Assembly (NCBI RefSeq): GCF_000373905.1
Contig: NZ_KB892705.1
Location: 4,228,478-4,292,477 of the forward strand
DNA length: 64,000 nucleotides
DNA from: Mycobacterium sp. 155
GTDB taxonomy: Bacteria > Actinomycetota > Actinomycetes > Mycobacteriales > Mycobacteriaceae
Direction of reading: 5' to 3'
Shown: positions 1-9,164 of the stretch, in pieces
How the letters are laid out: each line of letters starts with the position of its first letter
Numbering within the stretch: the stretch's first letter is position 1
Translations under genes and position numbers: made by a program
The notes under the pieces: model-generated
Told to the model about the DNA's origin: nothing
What the model saw: only the letters and a program-made list of their open reading frames with translations
The model's database searches: none

Positions 1-22
1 CGCTGGAACTTATCCTGCGTAA

Positions 23-856
23 GTGAAACCCACCCGTGTACAGGTGATGGGGATCGTCAACGTCACCGATGACTCTTTTTCCGACGGCGGCAAGTTCATC
101 GACCGCGACCGTGCGGTGGCACACGGTCTGGCGCTGGCCGCAGCCGGGGCCGCGATCGTGGACGTGGGTGGTGAATCGACCCGGCCGGGTGCCACTCGGG
201 TCGACGCGGACGTCGAGGCGACTCGGGTGGTTCCCGTGATCAAAGAGCTTGTGGGGCAGGGGATCACCGTCAGCATCGACACCATGCACGCCGGTGTGGC
301 GGCCGCCGCGCTGGCAAATGGAGCGCAGATCGTCAACGACGTGTCAGGCGGCCTGGCCGATCCCAACATGGCTGCGGTGGTGGCCGAGGCCAAATGCCCG
401 TGGGTCCTCATGCACTGGCGTTCGGTGAGTGCGGACCGTCCACACGCTGTTCCCGAGTACGGCGATGTGATCGCCGACGTACGCGCCGAACTGCTCACCC
501 GGGTCGACGCCGCCGTGGCGGCCGGGGTCGACCCCGAGCGGCTGATCATCGATCCGGGTCTGGGATTCGCCAAGACGGGGCAACACAATTGGGCGCTGCT
601 GCACGCGCTGCCGGAGCTGGTCGGCACTGGAATCCCGGTGCTAGTCGGGGCGTCGCGCAAGCGCTTCCTCGGCAGTCTGCTCGCCGGTCCTGGTGGCGAT
701 CCCCGCCCCCCGGCCGGGCGGGAGACCGCCACCGCGGTGATCTCCGCGCTGGCCGGGGTGTACGGGGCCTGGGGAGTGCGAGTGCACGACGTGACGGCGT
801 CGGTCGACGCTTTGCGCGTGCTCGACGCTTGGCAGGCGGGAGGGCTCGGTGGCTGA
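23..856 (+). CDS. folP: Dihydropteroate synthase
   Basis: Condenses 6-hydroxymethyl-dihydropterin pyrophosphate with p-aminobenzoate to dihydropteroate in folate synthesis; it is the sulfonamide and PAS-activating target. The 277-residue TIM barrel shows the first signature [15 protein letters not shown] near residues 9-23, [11 protein letters not shown] near 47-57 and the GASRKRF loop near 209-215, all typical of mycobacterial FolP1. The GTG at 23 places the conserved [10 protein letters not shown] just inside the N-terminus, as in the M. tuberculosis enzyme, so I chose it. The 3' end overlaps folB by 8 bases, implying coupled translation in the folate operon, whose upstream genes lie outside the window. 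Confidence 0.96.
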   Translation: MKPTRVQVMGIVNVTDDSFSDGGKFIDRDRAVAHGLALAAAGAAIVDVGGESTRPGATRVDADVEATRVVPVIKELVGQGITVSIDTMHAGVAAAALANGAQIVNDVSGGLADPNMAAVVAEAKCPWVLMHWRSVSADRPHAVPEYGDVIADVRAELLTRVDAAVAAGVDPERLIIDPGLGFAKTGQHNWALLHALPELVGTGIPVLVGASRKRFLGSLLAGPGGDPRPPAGRETATAVISALAGVYGAWGVRVHDVTASVDALRVLDAWQAGGLGG

Positions 857-1283
857 CCGAATCGAGTTGCGCGGCTTGAGAGTTCGCGGCAATCACGGAG
901 TGTTCGAGCATGAGCGGCGAGACGGCCAGGAATTCGTCGTCGACATCACGGTCTGGCTCGATCTGCAGGCCGCGGCGGCCAGTGACGAGCTCGGCGACAC
1001 TCTGGACTACGGCGCGCTGGCCCAGCGCGCCGCCGACATCGTCGCCGGGCCCCCGCGCAATCTGATCGAGACGGTCTCGGCTGAGATCGCCGACGCCATC
1101 ATGGCCGACGAGCGGTTGCACGCCGTCGAGGTGGTGGTGCACAAACCGAACGCCCCGATCCCGTTGACGTTCGATGATGTCGCGGTGGTGGCACGCCGGT
1201 CGCGCACCGCGGACGCGAGGAGCAGGACAATCGCCGCGGACGTGAGGAGCAGAACTACCACGGCAGGCGAGGAGCACCAATGA
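849..1283 (+). CDS. folB: Dihydroneopterin aldolase
   Basis: Cleaves 7,8-dihydroneopterin to 6-hydroxymethyl-dihydropterin and glycolaldehyde, feeding FolK and FolP. The GTG start gives [10 protein letters not shown], matching the family N-terminus; the active-site lysine is in VHKPNAPI near residue 98. The fold ends around VAVVARRSR near residue 116. The remaining tail ([23 protein letters not shown]) is not part of the aldolase fold. It is encoded by an in-frame tandem of a 27-nt repeat that also occurs elsewhere in the window, so the natural C-terminus seems replaced or extended by repeat DNA. The ATGA overlap with folK indicates translational coupling. Confidence 0.95.
   Translation: MADRIELRGLRVRGNHGVFEHERRDGQEFVVDITVWLDLQAAAASDELGDTLDYGALAQRAADIVAGPPRNLIETVSAEIADAIMADERLHAVEVVVHKPNAPIPLTFDDVAVVARRSRTADARSRTIAADVRSRTTTAGEEHQ
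1204..1279 (+). repeat. Tandem 27-nt repeat with embedded ribosome binding site
   Basis: Three units carry GAGGAGCA at 1217, 1244 and 1269. The first two are exactly 27 nt (nine codons) apart; the third is shortened to 25 nt and supplies GAGGAG just upstream of the folK ATG. The first unit contains caccgcggacgcgaggagca (1205-1224). That string recurs exactly at 55384-55403, and an 18-nt inverted match lies at 26484-26501. The units are read in frame as the FolB tail. Confidence 0.75.
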
Positions 1284-1816
1284 CTTCAGTGGTGCTGTCT
1301 ATCGGGTCCAATCTCGGAGATCGGATGGGGCGGCTGCAATCGGTGCTCGACGGCCTGGGGTCTGCGGTGCGCGCCGTGTCACCGGTGTACGAAACCGACG
1401 CGTGGGGTGGCGTTGAGCAGGGCTCCTTCCTCAACGCGATCCTGATCGCCGACGACCCCGCGTTGGACGGGCCCGGATGGTTGCGGCGCGGTCAGGAGCT
1501 GGAGCTGGCCGCGGGACGGGTCCGCGGGCAGCGCTGGGGTCCGCGGACCCTCGACGTCGACCTCGTCACCTGTCACGACGGCGCCGTCGAGGTGATCTCG
1601 CGCGAGGATGGACTGACGCTGCCCCATCCGCTGGCCCACCTGCGCGCCTTCGTGTTGATCCCGTGGCTGGCGGTGGACCCCGACGCCGCGCTGACCGTGG
1701 CCGGGGAATCCCGCCCCGTGCAGCGCCTGCTGTTCGAAATCGACGAGGCAGAACGGGACGGCGTGCGGCTGACGGACCTGACGCTGACCCTGCGAACCGA
1801 ATCCCCGGCGGACTGA
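1280..1816 (+). CDS. folK: 2-amino-4-hydroxy-6-hydroxymethyl-dihydropteridine pyrophosphokinase
   Basis: Transfers pyrophosphate from ATP to 6-hydroxymethyl-dihydropterin, the step between FolB and FolP. The 178-residue protein begins with [12 protein letters not shown], the HPPK N-terminal motif, and carries the signature [12 protein letters not shown] near residues 85-96 with its metal-binding aspartates. The ATG overlaps the folB stop (ATGA) and is preceded by GAGGAG contributed by the repeat at the end of folB. Its own stop overlaps the next start (TGATG), so the gene is embedded in a polycistronic unit. Confidence 0.95.
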   Translation: MTSVVLSIGSNLGDRMGRLQSVLDGLGSAVRAVSPVYETDAWGGVEQGSFLNAILIADDPALDGPGWLRRGQELELAAGRVRGQRWGPRTLDVDLVTCHDGAVEVISREDGLTLPHPLAHLRAFVLIPWLAVDPDAALTVAGESRPVQRLLFEIDEAERDGVRLTDLTLTLRTESPAD

Positions 1817-2292
1817 TGGGCCCGACCCGCAAGCGAGACCTCGCCGGCACCACCGTCGCCGTGGCCGTCGTCGGCTATCTGCTACTCAGCGGCCTCTACC
1901 GATGGTTCCCACCGATCACGGTGTGGACGGGGCTGTCCTTGCTCATCGTGGCAATCGCCGAGGCGGCGTGGGCGTTCTACGTGCGGGCCAAGATCAACGC
2001 GGGGCAGATCGGTGTCGGGGCCGGACGGCTGCACCCGCTGTCGGTCGCACGGGCTGTGGTGATCGCCAAAGCCTCCGCCTGGGTCGGCGCGATCGTGGCG
2101 GGCTGGTGGCTCGGCGTGCTGGTCTACTTGCTGCCGCGGCGGTCCGAGTTGCAGGTGGCTGCCGAGGACACCAAAGGTGTCGTGGTTGCCGTCGTCAGCG
2201 CACTGGCCCTGGTGGCTGCCGCATTGTGGCTGCAGCATTGCTGCAAGGCGCCGGAGGAACCGCCGGACAGCGGTGACACCGCCCCCGAGTGA
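1816..2292 (+). CDS. DUF3180 membrane protein (Rv3605c-like)
   Basis: A 158-residue protein with four hydrophobic segments (about residues 10-28, 33-52, 76-99 and 119-139). It matches the DUF3180 family found next to folK throughout mycobacteria and related actinobacteria. The function is unknown; the conserved linkage suggests a membrane role associated with folate or pantothenate metabolism, but that is inference. The start at 1816 overlaps the folK stop (TGATG). Longer upstream in-frame starts would lie inside folK and were not used. Confidence 0.85.
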   Translation: MGPTRKRDLAGTTVAVAVVGYLLLSGLYRWFPPITVWTGLSLLIVAIAEAAWAFYVRAKINAGQIGVGAGRLHPLSVARAVVIAKASAWVGAIVAGWWLGVLVYLLPRRSELQVAAEDTKGVVVAVVSALALVAAALWLQHCCKAPEEPPDSGDTAPE

Positions 2293-2369
2293 ACGGCCGG
2301 CAAAGCTTCGCGGCCGAATCGCCGTCGCGGTCGACACGCTAGGTGACCTGTGACAGGTACAGTCGGCCC

Positions 2370-3722
2370 ATGACCGTTCTGCCCCGCGGTGCTCGGCCAC
2401 GGCGCGGCGGCCGAAGGCCAGGCTGGCTGCTGTTAACAGTGTTGCTGGTATTCGCGATTTTGGCGAGTTCGGCGCTGGTGTTCACCGACCGCGTGGAGTT
2501 GCTGAAGTTAGCCGTGATCCTGGCGTTGTGGGCCGCCGTGGCGGCGGCCTTCGTCTCCGTCATCTACCGCCGTCAGAGTGATCTCGATCAAGCCAAGGCG
2601 CGCGATTTGAAGTTGGTGTACGACCTGCAGCTGGATCGCGAGATCTCCGCGCGCCGCGAGTACGAGTTGGCCGTCGAAAGCCAGCTGCGTCGAGAACTGG
2701 CGTCGGAGCTACGGGCCCAAGCCGCCGACGAGGTGGCTGCGCTGCGGGCTGAGCTTGCGGCGCTGCGGACCAATCTGGAGATCCTGTTCGACGCCGATCT
2801 GTCAGACCGGCCGGCCATCGAAACCGACAAGGACACTCCCCGCGCCGCGGGTCGCGTTACCGCCAGCCGCCTGGACGTGCCCGCGGTCGACGACACCGAT
2901 GTCCACAGCCTGCGGACAGAGGAAACCCCCATCATCGATGTCCCGGCCGAGCCGCATCCACCGGAGAACGACTGGGCCGCCGCAGCGGCGGGGGGCGCAC
3001 ACCGGCTGTCCGCGCCGTCGCCCGAACAGTCCCGTCGCCGCCAGCCCGATGACTACCAGGAGCCGCCCCGCCAGCCGGAGCCGCCCCGCCCGGCGCCACA
3101 GGCACCCGAGCCGCGCTGGCCCGCCGGGCAGGCGCCACAGGCACCGCAACCTGCCCCGGGGCCTCAGCCTCCGCCGGCATGGGCGCCGCCACCGCCCATG
3201 CCGCCGACAGAGCCGTCACCGACCATCGACGCATCGGTCGGCCAGCATCCGTCAGCGCCGGGCAGCCCGTGGTCGCCGCCGGATGCCCCGACGCACCGGC
3301 TACCCGAGCAGGCCGACGGGTGGCAGCCCGCCCCTGCCGAAGGGCAGTGGATTCCGGCCGGTGCGCCAGGAAGCAACTGGGTTGCACCGCCGACGCCGGA
3401 GGACAGAGCACCGAGCGAGTACGTCGGTCGCCGACGGGCACCAGACCCAGGCGCCGCCGAGCCGGATGTCCCGACTGAACCTGTTGTGCCGGCTGCGCCG
3501 ACTGAACCTGTTTTGCCGGCTCCGCCGGCGGGACCGCCTCGGGGCCGCCACTCCGCCTCCGCCGCCGAACCCTCCCAGCCGCCTGAGCCCGAACCCGAAC
3601 CCGAGGCGGAGAACGACGAACCCAATGGTCAGCACGCTGGGGGACAATCGGTGAACGAGTTGCTGGCCCGCTTCCAGTCGGCCCCCGCCCAAGGTGGCGG
3701 TCGCAGACGTCGAGACGAGTGA
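2370..3722 (+). CDS. DUF6779 proline-rich membrane protein (Rv3604c-like)
   Basis: A 450-residue protein in three parts: two hydrophobic segments near residues 18-33 and 42-60; a charged, helix-prone stretch (about 65-140) likely to form a coiled coil; and a long, low-complexity Pro/Ala/Glu region up to the C-terminus, with a last helix containing SVNELLARFQSAP. The architecture is that of Rv3604c. The function is not known; a membrane-anchored scaffold is plausible. I chose the ATG at 2370; a GTG at 2343 would add nine residues. The Pro-rich region contains a short duplicated block (TEPVVPAAP/TEPVLPAPP). Confidence 0.8.
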   Translation: MTVLPRGARPRRGGRRPGWLLLTVLLVFAILASSALVFTDRVELLKLAVILALWAAVAAAFVSVIYRRQSDLDQAKARDLKLVYDLQLDREISARREYELAVESQLRRELASELRAQAADEVAALRAELAALRTNLEILFDADLSDRPAIETDKDTPRAAGRVTASRLDVPAVDDTDVHSLRTEETPIIDVPAEPHPPENDWAAAAAGGAHRLSAPSPEQSRRRQPDDYQEPPRQPEPPRPAPQAPEPRWPAGQAPQAPQPAPGPQPPPAWAPPPPMPPTEPSPTIDASVGQHPSAPGSPWSPPDAPTHRLPEQADGWQPAPAEGQWIPAGAPGSNWVAPPTPEDRAPSEYVGRRRAPDPGAAEPDVPTEPVVPAAPTEPVLPAPPAGPPRGRHSASAAEPSQPPEPEPEPEAENDEPNGQHAGGQSVNELLARFQSAPAQGGGRRRRDE

Positions 3723-3803
3723 GCTAGTCTGTGGCAACCGTCCGGTACCCGCAACGCGGGACTGGAACGATGAAAACTACTTCAACTTGTGAGGTCGTCT
3801 GCT

Positions 3804-4727
3804 ATGGAGCAGTTCGACGGGCTGCGTCCGGCGCGGCTATCGGTCGGCGTCATCTCGGCCGGTCGTGTCGGGACCGCGCTCGGCTACGCCCTGGAGCGGG
3901 CAGAGCACGTCGTGGTGGCGTGCAGCGCCATCTCGGAGGTGTCCCGGCTGCGTGCCCAGCGCAGGTTGCCTGACACGGCGATCCTCCCGGTGCACGAGGT
4001 CGCCGCGCGTGCCGAACTGTTGCTACTCACCGTTCCCGACGCGGAATTGGCGGCACTGGTCGCGGGGCTGGCAACCACGGGCGCGGTGCGGCCGGGCACC
4101 ATCGTTGTCCACACCTCCGGCGCCAACGGCGTCGCGGTGCTGGCGCCGCTGACCGCGCAGGGCTGTATCCCGCTGGCCATCCATCCCGTCATGACCTTCA
4201 CGGGCTCTGACGAGGACATCGCGCGCTTGCCGGACACGTGCTTCGGCGTCACGGCCGCCGACGAAGTCGGCTACGCGATCGGCCAGTCGCTCGTGCTCGA
4301 GATCGGCGGTGAGCCGTTCCGTATCCGTGAGGACCAAAGGACGCAGTACCACGCCGCACTGGCGCATGCCGGCAATCATCTGGTGACGCTGGTGCTCGAC
4401 GCTGTGGACGTTCTGCGCGCATCGCTGCGCGGTCAGGAACTGCTCGGCCAGGAACTCGTCGGCGACGAACCGGGTGGCCTTGCCGAACGGGTGGTCGCCC
4501 CGCTGGCCCGAGCAGCACTGGAGAACGCGCTGCAGCGCGGTCAATCCGCGCTGACCGGGCCGGTCGCACGCGGTGACGCGGCCGCCGTCGCAGCCCATCT
4601 GGACGCGATTGAAGAGCTGGATCCTCAACTGGCCCAGTCATATCGGGCCAACTCACTGCGTACAGCCCAGCGTGCCCACGCACCCGGAGAGGTCTTCGCG
4701 GTACTGGCGGAAACGAGTCGACGATGA
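3804..4727 (+). CDS. Rossmann-fold DUF2520 protein (Rv3603c-like), possible ketopantoate reductase
   Basis: A 307-residue protein with an N-terminal NAD(P)-binding motif [13 protein letters not shown] near residues 14-26, a central nucleotide-binding half and a helical DUF2520 C-terminal domain (from about residue 150, [21 protein letters not shown]). The family resembles ketopantoate reductase and 6-phosphogluconate dehydrogenase folds. Its stop overlaps panC (ATGA), making it the first of a panC-panD-coaX block, and no panE is visible here. That context supports a role in reducing ketopantoate, but this is inference. The ATG at 3804 was chosen over 3789 because conservation begins right after it. 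Confidence 0.8.
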   Translation: MEQFDGLRPARLSVGVISAGRVGTALGYALERAEHVVVACSAISEVSRLRAQRRLPDTAILPVHEVAARAELLLLTVPDAELAALVAGLATTGAVRPGTIVVHTSGANGVAVLAPLTAQGCIPLAIHPVMTFTGSDEDIARLPDTCFGVTAADEVGYAIGQSLVLEIGGEPFRIREDQRTQYHAALAHAGNHLVTLVLDAVDVLRASLRGQELLGQELVGDEPGGLAERVVAPLARAALENALQRGQSALTGPVARGDAAAVAAHLDAIEELDPQLAQSYRANSLRTAQRAHAPGEVFAVLAETSRR

Positions 4728-5662
4728 CCCTGGACATCCCACCGAAATTCACCGCGGGCGAGCTCAACGTCTACCGGAATCCCGCCGACGTTGCCGCGGT
4801 CACCCGCGTGCTGCGCGCCACCGGGCGACGGGTGGCGCTCGTGCCCACCATGGGTGCGCTGCACGAAGGGCACATGACCCTGGTCAAGGCTGCCAAGCGG
4901 GTGCCCGGAGCGGTTGTGGTGGTGTCGATCTTCGTCAACCCCCTGCAGTTCGGCGCAGGGGAGGATCTCGACGCCTACCCGCGCACCCTCGACGACGACC
5001 TGGCCGCCCTGCGTGCGGAAGGGGTCGACATCGCGTTCACGCCGACCGTCGCCGAGATTTACCCGAACGGGCCACGTACGTCCGTACACCCGGGTCCGCT
5101 CGGTGGAGAACTCGAAGGAGCCTCGCGTCCAGGGCATTTCGCCGGTGTGCTGACGGTCGTTCTGAAGCTGCTCAACATCGTCGATCCCGACAAGGCCTAC
5201 TTCGGCGAGAAGGACTACCAGCAGCTGGTGCTGATCCGGCAGATGGTCACCGACCTCAATGTCGATGTGCAGATCGTCGGCGTACCGATCGTGCGCGAAT
5301 CCGACGGGCTGGCCCTGTCCTCGCGCAACCGCTACCTCGACGCCGACGAACGGGAGCAGGCCACCGCGCTGTCGGCGGCGCTGCTGGCCGGGAAATACGC
5401 GGCAGCGGGCGGTGCAGGCGCAACGGTGGACGCCGCCAGGGCGGTGCTCGACGAGGTGCCTGCCATCGAGGTGGACTATCTGGAGGTTCGCGATCCGCGG
5501 CTGGGCCCCGCACCCGAGGAAGGGCCGGCTCGCGTGCTGGTGGCCGCACGCCTGGGCCGGACCCGGCTGCTGGACAACATCGCCGTCGACATCGGCGCGT
5601 CCGCGGGTATCGACGGGCACCCCCGCGTCGACGACAACCATGAATTGCCTTGGAGGAACTGA
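4724..5662 (+). CDS. panC: Pantoate-beta-alanine ligase (pantothenate synthetase)
   Basis: ATP-dependent condensation of pantoate and beta-alanine to pantothenate. The 312-residue protein has the HIGH-like motif [10 protein letters not shown] near residues 41-50 and the KMSKS-like loop [14 protein letters not shown] near 190-203. The active-site helix contains FGEKDYQQ. Length and motifs match mycobacterial PanC. Start and stop both overlap neighbours (ATGA with the DUF2520 gene, TGATG with panD), so beta-alanine supply by PanD and its use by PanC are coupled in one transcript. Confidence 0.97.
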   Translation: MTLDIPPKFTAGELNVYRNPADVAAVTRVLRATGRRVALVPTMGALHEGHMTLVKAAKRVPGAVVVVSIFVNPLQFGAGEDLDAYPRTLDDDLAALRAEGVDIAFTPTVAEIYPNGPRTSVHPGPLGGELEGASRPGHFAGVLTVVLKLLNIVDPDKAYFGEKDYQQLVLIRQMVTDLNVDVQIVGVPIVRESDGLALSSRNRYLDADEREQATALSAALLAGKYAAAGGAGATVDAARAVLDEVPAIEVDYLEVRDPRLGPAPEEGPARVLVAARLGRTRLLDNIAVDIGASAGIDGHPRVDDNHELPWRN

Positions 5663-6096
5663 TGCAACGCACGATGCTCAAATCGAAGATCCACCGGGCC
5701 ACGGTGACCCAGGCCGACCTGAACTATGTCGGCTCCGTGACCATCGACGCGGACCTGATGGACGCGGCCGACCTGCTCGAAGGTGAGCAGGTGACCATCG
5801 TCGACATCGACAACGGGTCTCGGCTGGTGACCTACGCGATCACCGGCGAGCGGGGCACCGGTGTCATCGGGATCAACGGTGCCGCAGCACATCTCATCCA
5901 CCCGGGCGATCTGGTGATCCTGATCGCGTACGGAGTGATGGAGGATGCCGAGGCGCGTGGGTACCGCCCACGGATCGTCTTCGTCGACGGCGGCAATCGA
6001 CAGATCGACCTCGGGCATGATCCCGCGTATGTCCCTGACCTGACATTCTTGTCCTCCTCGCGTGCGGACATCTCCGAGCTCATGTCCCCGCGCTGA
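5662..6096 (+). CDS. panD: Aspartate 1-decarboxylase (pyruvoyl enzyme)
   Basis: Makes beta-alanine from aspartate. The proenzyme self-cleaves between Gly24 and Ser25 (YVGSVTID), generating a pyruvoyl group; that site and the following [16 protein letters not shown] are intact. Length is 144 residues. I chose the ATG at 5662, which follows GGAGG and overlaps the panC stop; an upstream TTG is less likely. The C-terminal tail ([16 protein letters not shown]) differs from the M. tuberculosis tail, the region implicated in pyrazinoic acid binding. Confidence 0.97.
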   Translation: MQRTMLKSKIHRATVTQADLNYVGSVTIDADLMDAADLLEGEQVTIVDIDNGSRLVTYAITGERGTGVIGINGAAAHLIHPGDLVILIAYGVMEDAEARGYRPRIVFVDGGNRQIDLGHDPAYVPDLTFLSSSRADISELMSPR

Positions 6097-6911
6097 TGCT
6101 GCTCGCCATAGACGTCCGTAACACCCACACCGTCGTCGGGTTGATCTCCGGTTCGGGAGATCACGCGAAAGTGGTGCAGCAGTGGCGGATTCGCACTGAG
6201 TCCGAGGTGACCGCGGACGAGCTCGCGTTGATCATCGACGGACTCATCGGGGATGACTCCGACCAGTTGAGCGGAGCCACCGGCCTGTCGACCGTGCCAT
6301 CGGTGCTGCACGAGGTGCGCGTGATGCTCGAGCAGTACTGGCCGACCATTCCGCATGTGTTGATCGAACCGGGTGTGCGCACCGGTATCCCGCTGCTGGT
6401 GGACAACCCCAAAGAGGTCGGTGCTGACCGTATTGTGAATTGCCTTGCGGCATACCATAAATACGGTACAGCCGCGATCGTGGTCGATTTCGGCTCGTCG
6501 ATCTGCGTCGACGTCGTATCTGCCAAGGGCGAGTTCCTCGGCGGCGCGATCGCCCCGGGCGTGCATGTCTCCTCGGATGCCGCCGCGGCGCGGTCGGCGG
6601 CGCTGCGCCGGGTCGAGTTGACCCGGCCCCGCTCGGTGATCGGCAAGAACACCGTCGAGTGCATGCAGGCCGGCGCGGTCTTCGGATTCGCGGGTCTGGT
6701 GGACGGTCTGGTCAGCCGCATCCGTGAGGACGTCGATGGATTCTCCGGCAGCAATGTCGCCGTCGTCGCCACCGGCCACACGGCACCCCTGGTGCTGCCG
6801 GATCTGCGTACCGTCGAGCACTACGACCGCCATCTGACGCTGGACGGCCTGCGGCTGGTCTTCGAGCGCAACCGGGACCCGCAGCGCGGACGGCTCAAGC
6901 CTGCGCGCTGA
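6096..6911 (+). CDS. coaX: Type III pantothenate kinase family protein
   Basis: Family members phosphorylate pantothenate to start CoA synthesis. The 271-residue ASKHA-fold protein shows the N-terminal [10 protein letters not shown] phosphate loop, [10 protein letters not shown], the GADRIVN motif and [13 protein letters not shown], a variant of the usual DFGTATT loop that is typical of mycobacterial CoaX. Reports that the M. tuberculosis CoaX lacks measurable kinase activity make the biochemical role uncertain. The start overlaps the panD stop (TGATG), and lysS follows after 15 bases. Confidence 0.93.
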   Translation: MLLAIDVRNTHTVVGLISGSGDHAKVVQQWRIRTESEVTADELALIIDGLIGDDSDQLSGATGLSTVPSVLHEVRVMLEQYWPTIPHVLIEPGVRTGIPLLVDNPKEVGADRIVNCLAAYHKYGTAAIVVDFGSSICVDVVSAKGEFLGGAIAPGVHVSSDAAAARSAALRRVELTRPRSVIGKNTVECMQAGAVFGFAGLVDGLVSRIREDVDGFSGSNVAVVATGHTAPLVLPDLRTVEHYDRHLTLDGLRLVFERNRDPQRGRLKPAR

Positions 6912-6926
6912 CTAAGCTGGCATTTC

Positions 6927-8450
6927 GTGACCCAAGCCGATAGCGACGTGACGTCCGAGCACGAAGCCGACATCCCCGAGCAGTTCCGGATCCGTCAGGC
7001 CAAGCGGGAACGGTTGCTGGCCGAGGGCCGTGAGCCGTATCCGGTGGCCGTCGCGCGCACCCATACGCTGGCCGAGCTGCGCAGTGCATACCCCGACCTG
7101 GAAGCCGACACCACGACCGGTCAGGTCGTCGGAGTCGCCGGCCGGGTGGTTTTTGCCCGCAACTCCGGCAAGCTGTGCTTCGCGACGCTGCAGGAAGGCG
7201 ACGGCACGCAGCTGCAGGCCATGGTCAGCCTCGCGCAGGTGGGTCAGGAATCTCTGGACGCCTGGAAGGCCGACGTCGACCTCGGTGACATCGTGTTCGT
7301 GCACGGCGAGGTGATCAGCTCGAAACGCGGCGAATTGTCGGTGCTTGCCGATTCCTGGCAGATGGCTGCCAAGGCGTTGCGTCCACTTCCTGTCGCTCAT
7401 AAAGAAATGAGCGAAGAAATGCGCGTGCGTCAGCGCTATGTCGATCTGATTGTGCGCCCTGAGGCGCGCGCCATCGCGCGGCAACGGGTTGCCGTCGTTC
7501 GTGCGGTGCGCAACGCGCTGGAACGGCGCGGATTCCTCGAAGTCGAAACGCCGATGCTGCAGACCCAGGCGGGTGGCGCGGCCGCCCGTCCGTTCATTAC
7601 GCACTCCAATGCGCTCGACGTCGATCTCTTCCTGCGCATCGCACCCGAACTGTTCCTGAAACGCTGCGCGGTCGGTGGTTTTGAGAAGGTTTTCGAGTTA
7701 AATCGGAACTTTCGTAACGAAGGTGTAGATTCCACGCACTCGCCGGAATTTGCGATGCTGGAGACATATCAGGCCTACGGCGACTACAACGACTCGGCCA
7801 CGGTCACCCGGGAAGTTATTCAGGAGGTCGCCGACGAAGCGCTCGGCACCAGAGTAGTGCCAATGCCAGATGGCACGGTCTACGATCTCGACGGTCAATG
7901 GGAGTCGATCGAAATGTATCCGTCGCTCTCCGAAGCGCTGGGTGAGGAGATCACGCCGCAGACGTCCGTGGAGCGGTTGTGGCAGATTGCCGACCAACTC
8001 GGGGCTGAGATTCCCCGTGACCGTGGCTATGGTCACGGGAAATTGGTGGAAGAACTTTGGGAACATACTGTGGGCGACAAGTTGTGGGCGCCCACCTTCG
8101 TCAGGGACTTCCCTGTCGAGACGACACCGTTGGTGCGCGCACACCGAAGTATTGTCGGTGTCACAGAAAAATGGGATCTATACGTCCGCAAGTTCGAACT
8201 GGCCACGGGATACTCCGAGCTGATCGATCCGGTAATCCAACGTGAACGTTTCGCGGCCCAAGCGCGCGCGGCAGCTGCCGGAGATGACGAGGCAATGGTT
8301 CTCGACGAAGATTTCCTTGCGGCATTGGAGTACGCGATGCCACCGACGACTGGCACGGGAATGGGTATCGACCGGTTGTTGATGGCATTGACGGGGCTTT
8401 CAATTCGGGAGACGGTTTTGTTCCCGATTGTTCGGCGTCTCGGCAACTGA
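6927..8450 (+). CDS. lysS: Lysyl-tRNA synthetase, class II
   Basis: Charges tRNA-Lys. The 507-residue protein has an N-terminal OB-fold anticodon-binding domain (about residues 65-175) and a class II catalytic core. Motif 2 is [11 protein letters not shown] and motif 3 is [11 protein letters not shown] near the C-terminus. It starts at a GTG after a short gap from coaX and closes the folate/pantothenate operon. Its 3' half uses more A/T-ending codons than neighbouring genes, although the protein is conserved throughout. About 115 bases follow before lsr2, containing the lsr2 leader. Confidence 0.97.
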   Translation: MTQADSDVTSEHEADIPEQFRIRQAKRERLLAEGREPYPVAVARTHTLAELRSAYPDLEADTTTGQVVGVAGRVVFARNSGKLCFATLQEGDGTQLQAMVSLAQVGQESLDAWKADVDLGDIVFVHGEVISSKRGELSVLADSWQMAAKALRPLPVAHKEMSEEMRVRQRYVDLIVRPEARAIARQRVAVVRAVRNALERRGFLEVETPMLQTQAGGAAARPFITHSNALDVDLFLRIAPELFLKRCAVGGFEKVFELNRNFRNEGVDSTHSPEFAMLETYQAYGDYNDSATVTREVIQEVADEALGTRVVPMPDGTVYDLDGQWESIEMYPSLSEALGEEITPQTSVERLWQIADQLGAEIPRDRGYGHGKLVEELWEHTVGDKLWAPTFVRDFPVETTPLVRAHRSIVGVTEKWDLYVRKFELATGYSELIDPVIQRERFAAQARAAAAGDDEAMVLDEDFLAALEYAMPPTTGTGMGIDRLLMALTGLSIRETVLFPIVRRLGN

Positions 8451-8566
8451 GTGAGCTGGAACCCGATCTGTTGTAATTACGCGCGTCAGTGTGGCACATT
8501 GGTCAGCGAGGCGAGATACTGACAGGTACTCACCAATGCGTAGGCAGAAGGGCTCGGTGCGGGGTA

Positions 8567-8911
8567 ATGGCGAAGAAAGTGACCGTTACGTTGGTCGATG
8601 ATTTCGATGGTTCGGCCACCGCCGATGAGACGGTCGAATTCGGTCTCGACGGCGTCACCTATGAGATCGATCTTTCCTCGAAAAATGCGACGAAGTTGCG
8701 TAACGATCTCAAACAATGGGTGGAAGCCGGGCGTCGTGTGGGTGGCCGCAGGCGCGGGCGCGCCACCAGTCCGTCGGGTCGAGGGCGCGGAGCGATCGAC
8801 CGCGAACAGAGCGCGGCTATCCGGGAATGGGCCCGCCGCAATGGGCACAATGTGTCTACCCGGGGCCGGATTCCGGCCGACGTGATCGACGCATTCCACG
8901 CGGCAACGTAA
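8567..8911 (+). CDS. lsr2: Nucleoid-associated xenogeneic silencer Lsr2
   Basis: H-NS-like protein that bridges AT-rich DNA and represses horizontally acquired and surface-lipid genes. The 114-residue protein has the N-terminal dimerisation domain beginning [15 protein letters not shown] and the C-terminal DNA-binding domain with the AT-hook-like [10 protein letters not shown]. The basic linker has several RGR motifs. I chose the ATG at 8567; in-frame upstream starts lack similarity to the family. A 116-base leader separates it from lysS, and a strong terminator follows immediately. Confidence 0.97.
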   Translation: MAKKVTVTLVDDFDGSATADETVEFGLDGVTYEIDLSSKNATKLRNDLKQWVEAGRRVGGRRRGRATSPSGRGRGAIDREQSAAIREWARRNGHNVSTRGRIPADVIDAFHAAT

Positions 8912-8924
8912 TAGAGAATTGTCC

Positions 8925-8960
8925 AAACACGGATCGGCGGTAACCGCCGGTCCGTGTTTT
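8925..8960 (+). terminator. Intrinsic terminator of lsr2
   Basis: A 16-bp stem (8925-8940 paired with 8944-8959, one G-U pair) with a TAA loop lies 14 bases after the lsr2 stop and ends in a T run. Lsr2 transcription is thereby insulated from clpC1. Confidence 0.88.
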
Positions 8961-8974
8961 CGCTAGCGGCGAAC
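8958..8974. promoter_or_regulatory. Candidate ClgR-type operator upstream of clpC1
   Basis: TTTCGCTAGCGGCGAAC contains CGC and GCG separated by five bases with A/T-rich flanks. This resembles the actinobacterial ClgR box, a known activator site of clp genes. The central A of the published consensus is replaced by G, and the site lies about 190 bases before the clpC1 start, so this is tentative. Confidence 0.35.
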
Positions 8975-9164
8975 GGTTCCCGTGCCACTTGCGGAAACGT
9001 TTCCCGCACCGGCAACGTTGCTCATCTGCAGCGTCGGGTACCCGGGGTAAACGCAATGCCAAGCTCCGCACCCGAAGCTGCCGCCCATTAGAGTGGACGG
9101 TAGGTACTACGTGCGGAGTGCAGCGCGTCAGTGCCGCTATGCAACGGAGAGCAGGTAACCACCG

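Noticed and set aside
6052..6072. Fourth copy of the ribosome-binding-site repeat at the end of panD
   Set aside because: Only ctcctcgcgt is shared before the sequences diverge; in such GC-rich DNA this is not convincing.
7380..8450. Foreign origin for the 3' half of lysS because of higher A/T content
   Set aside because: The protein is conserved and collinear with mycobacterial LysS; codon choice alone is weak evidence.
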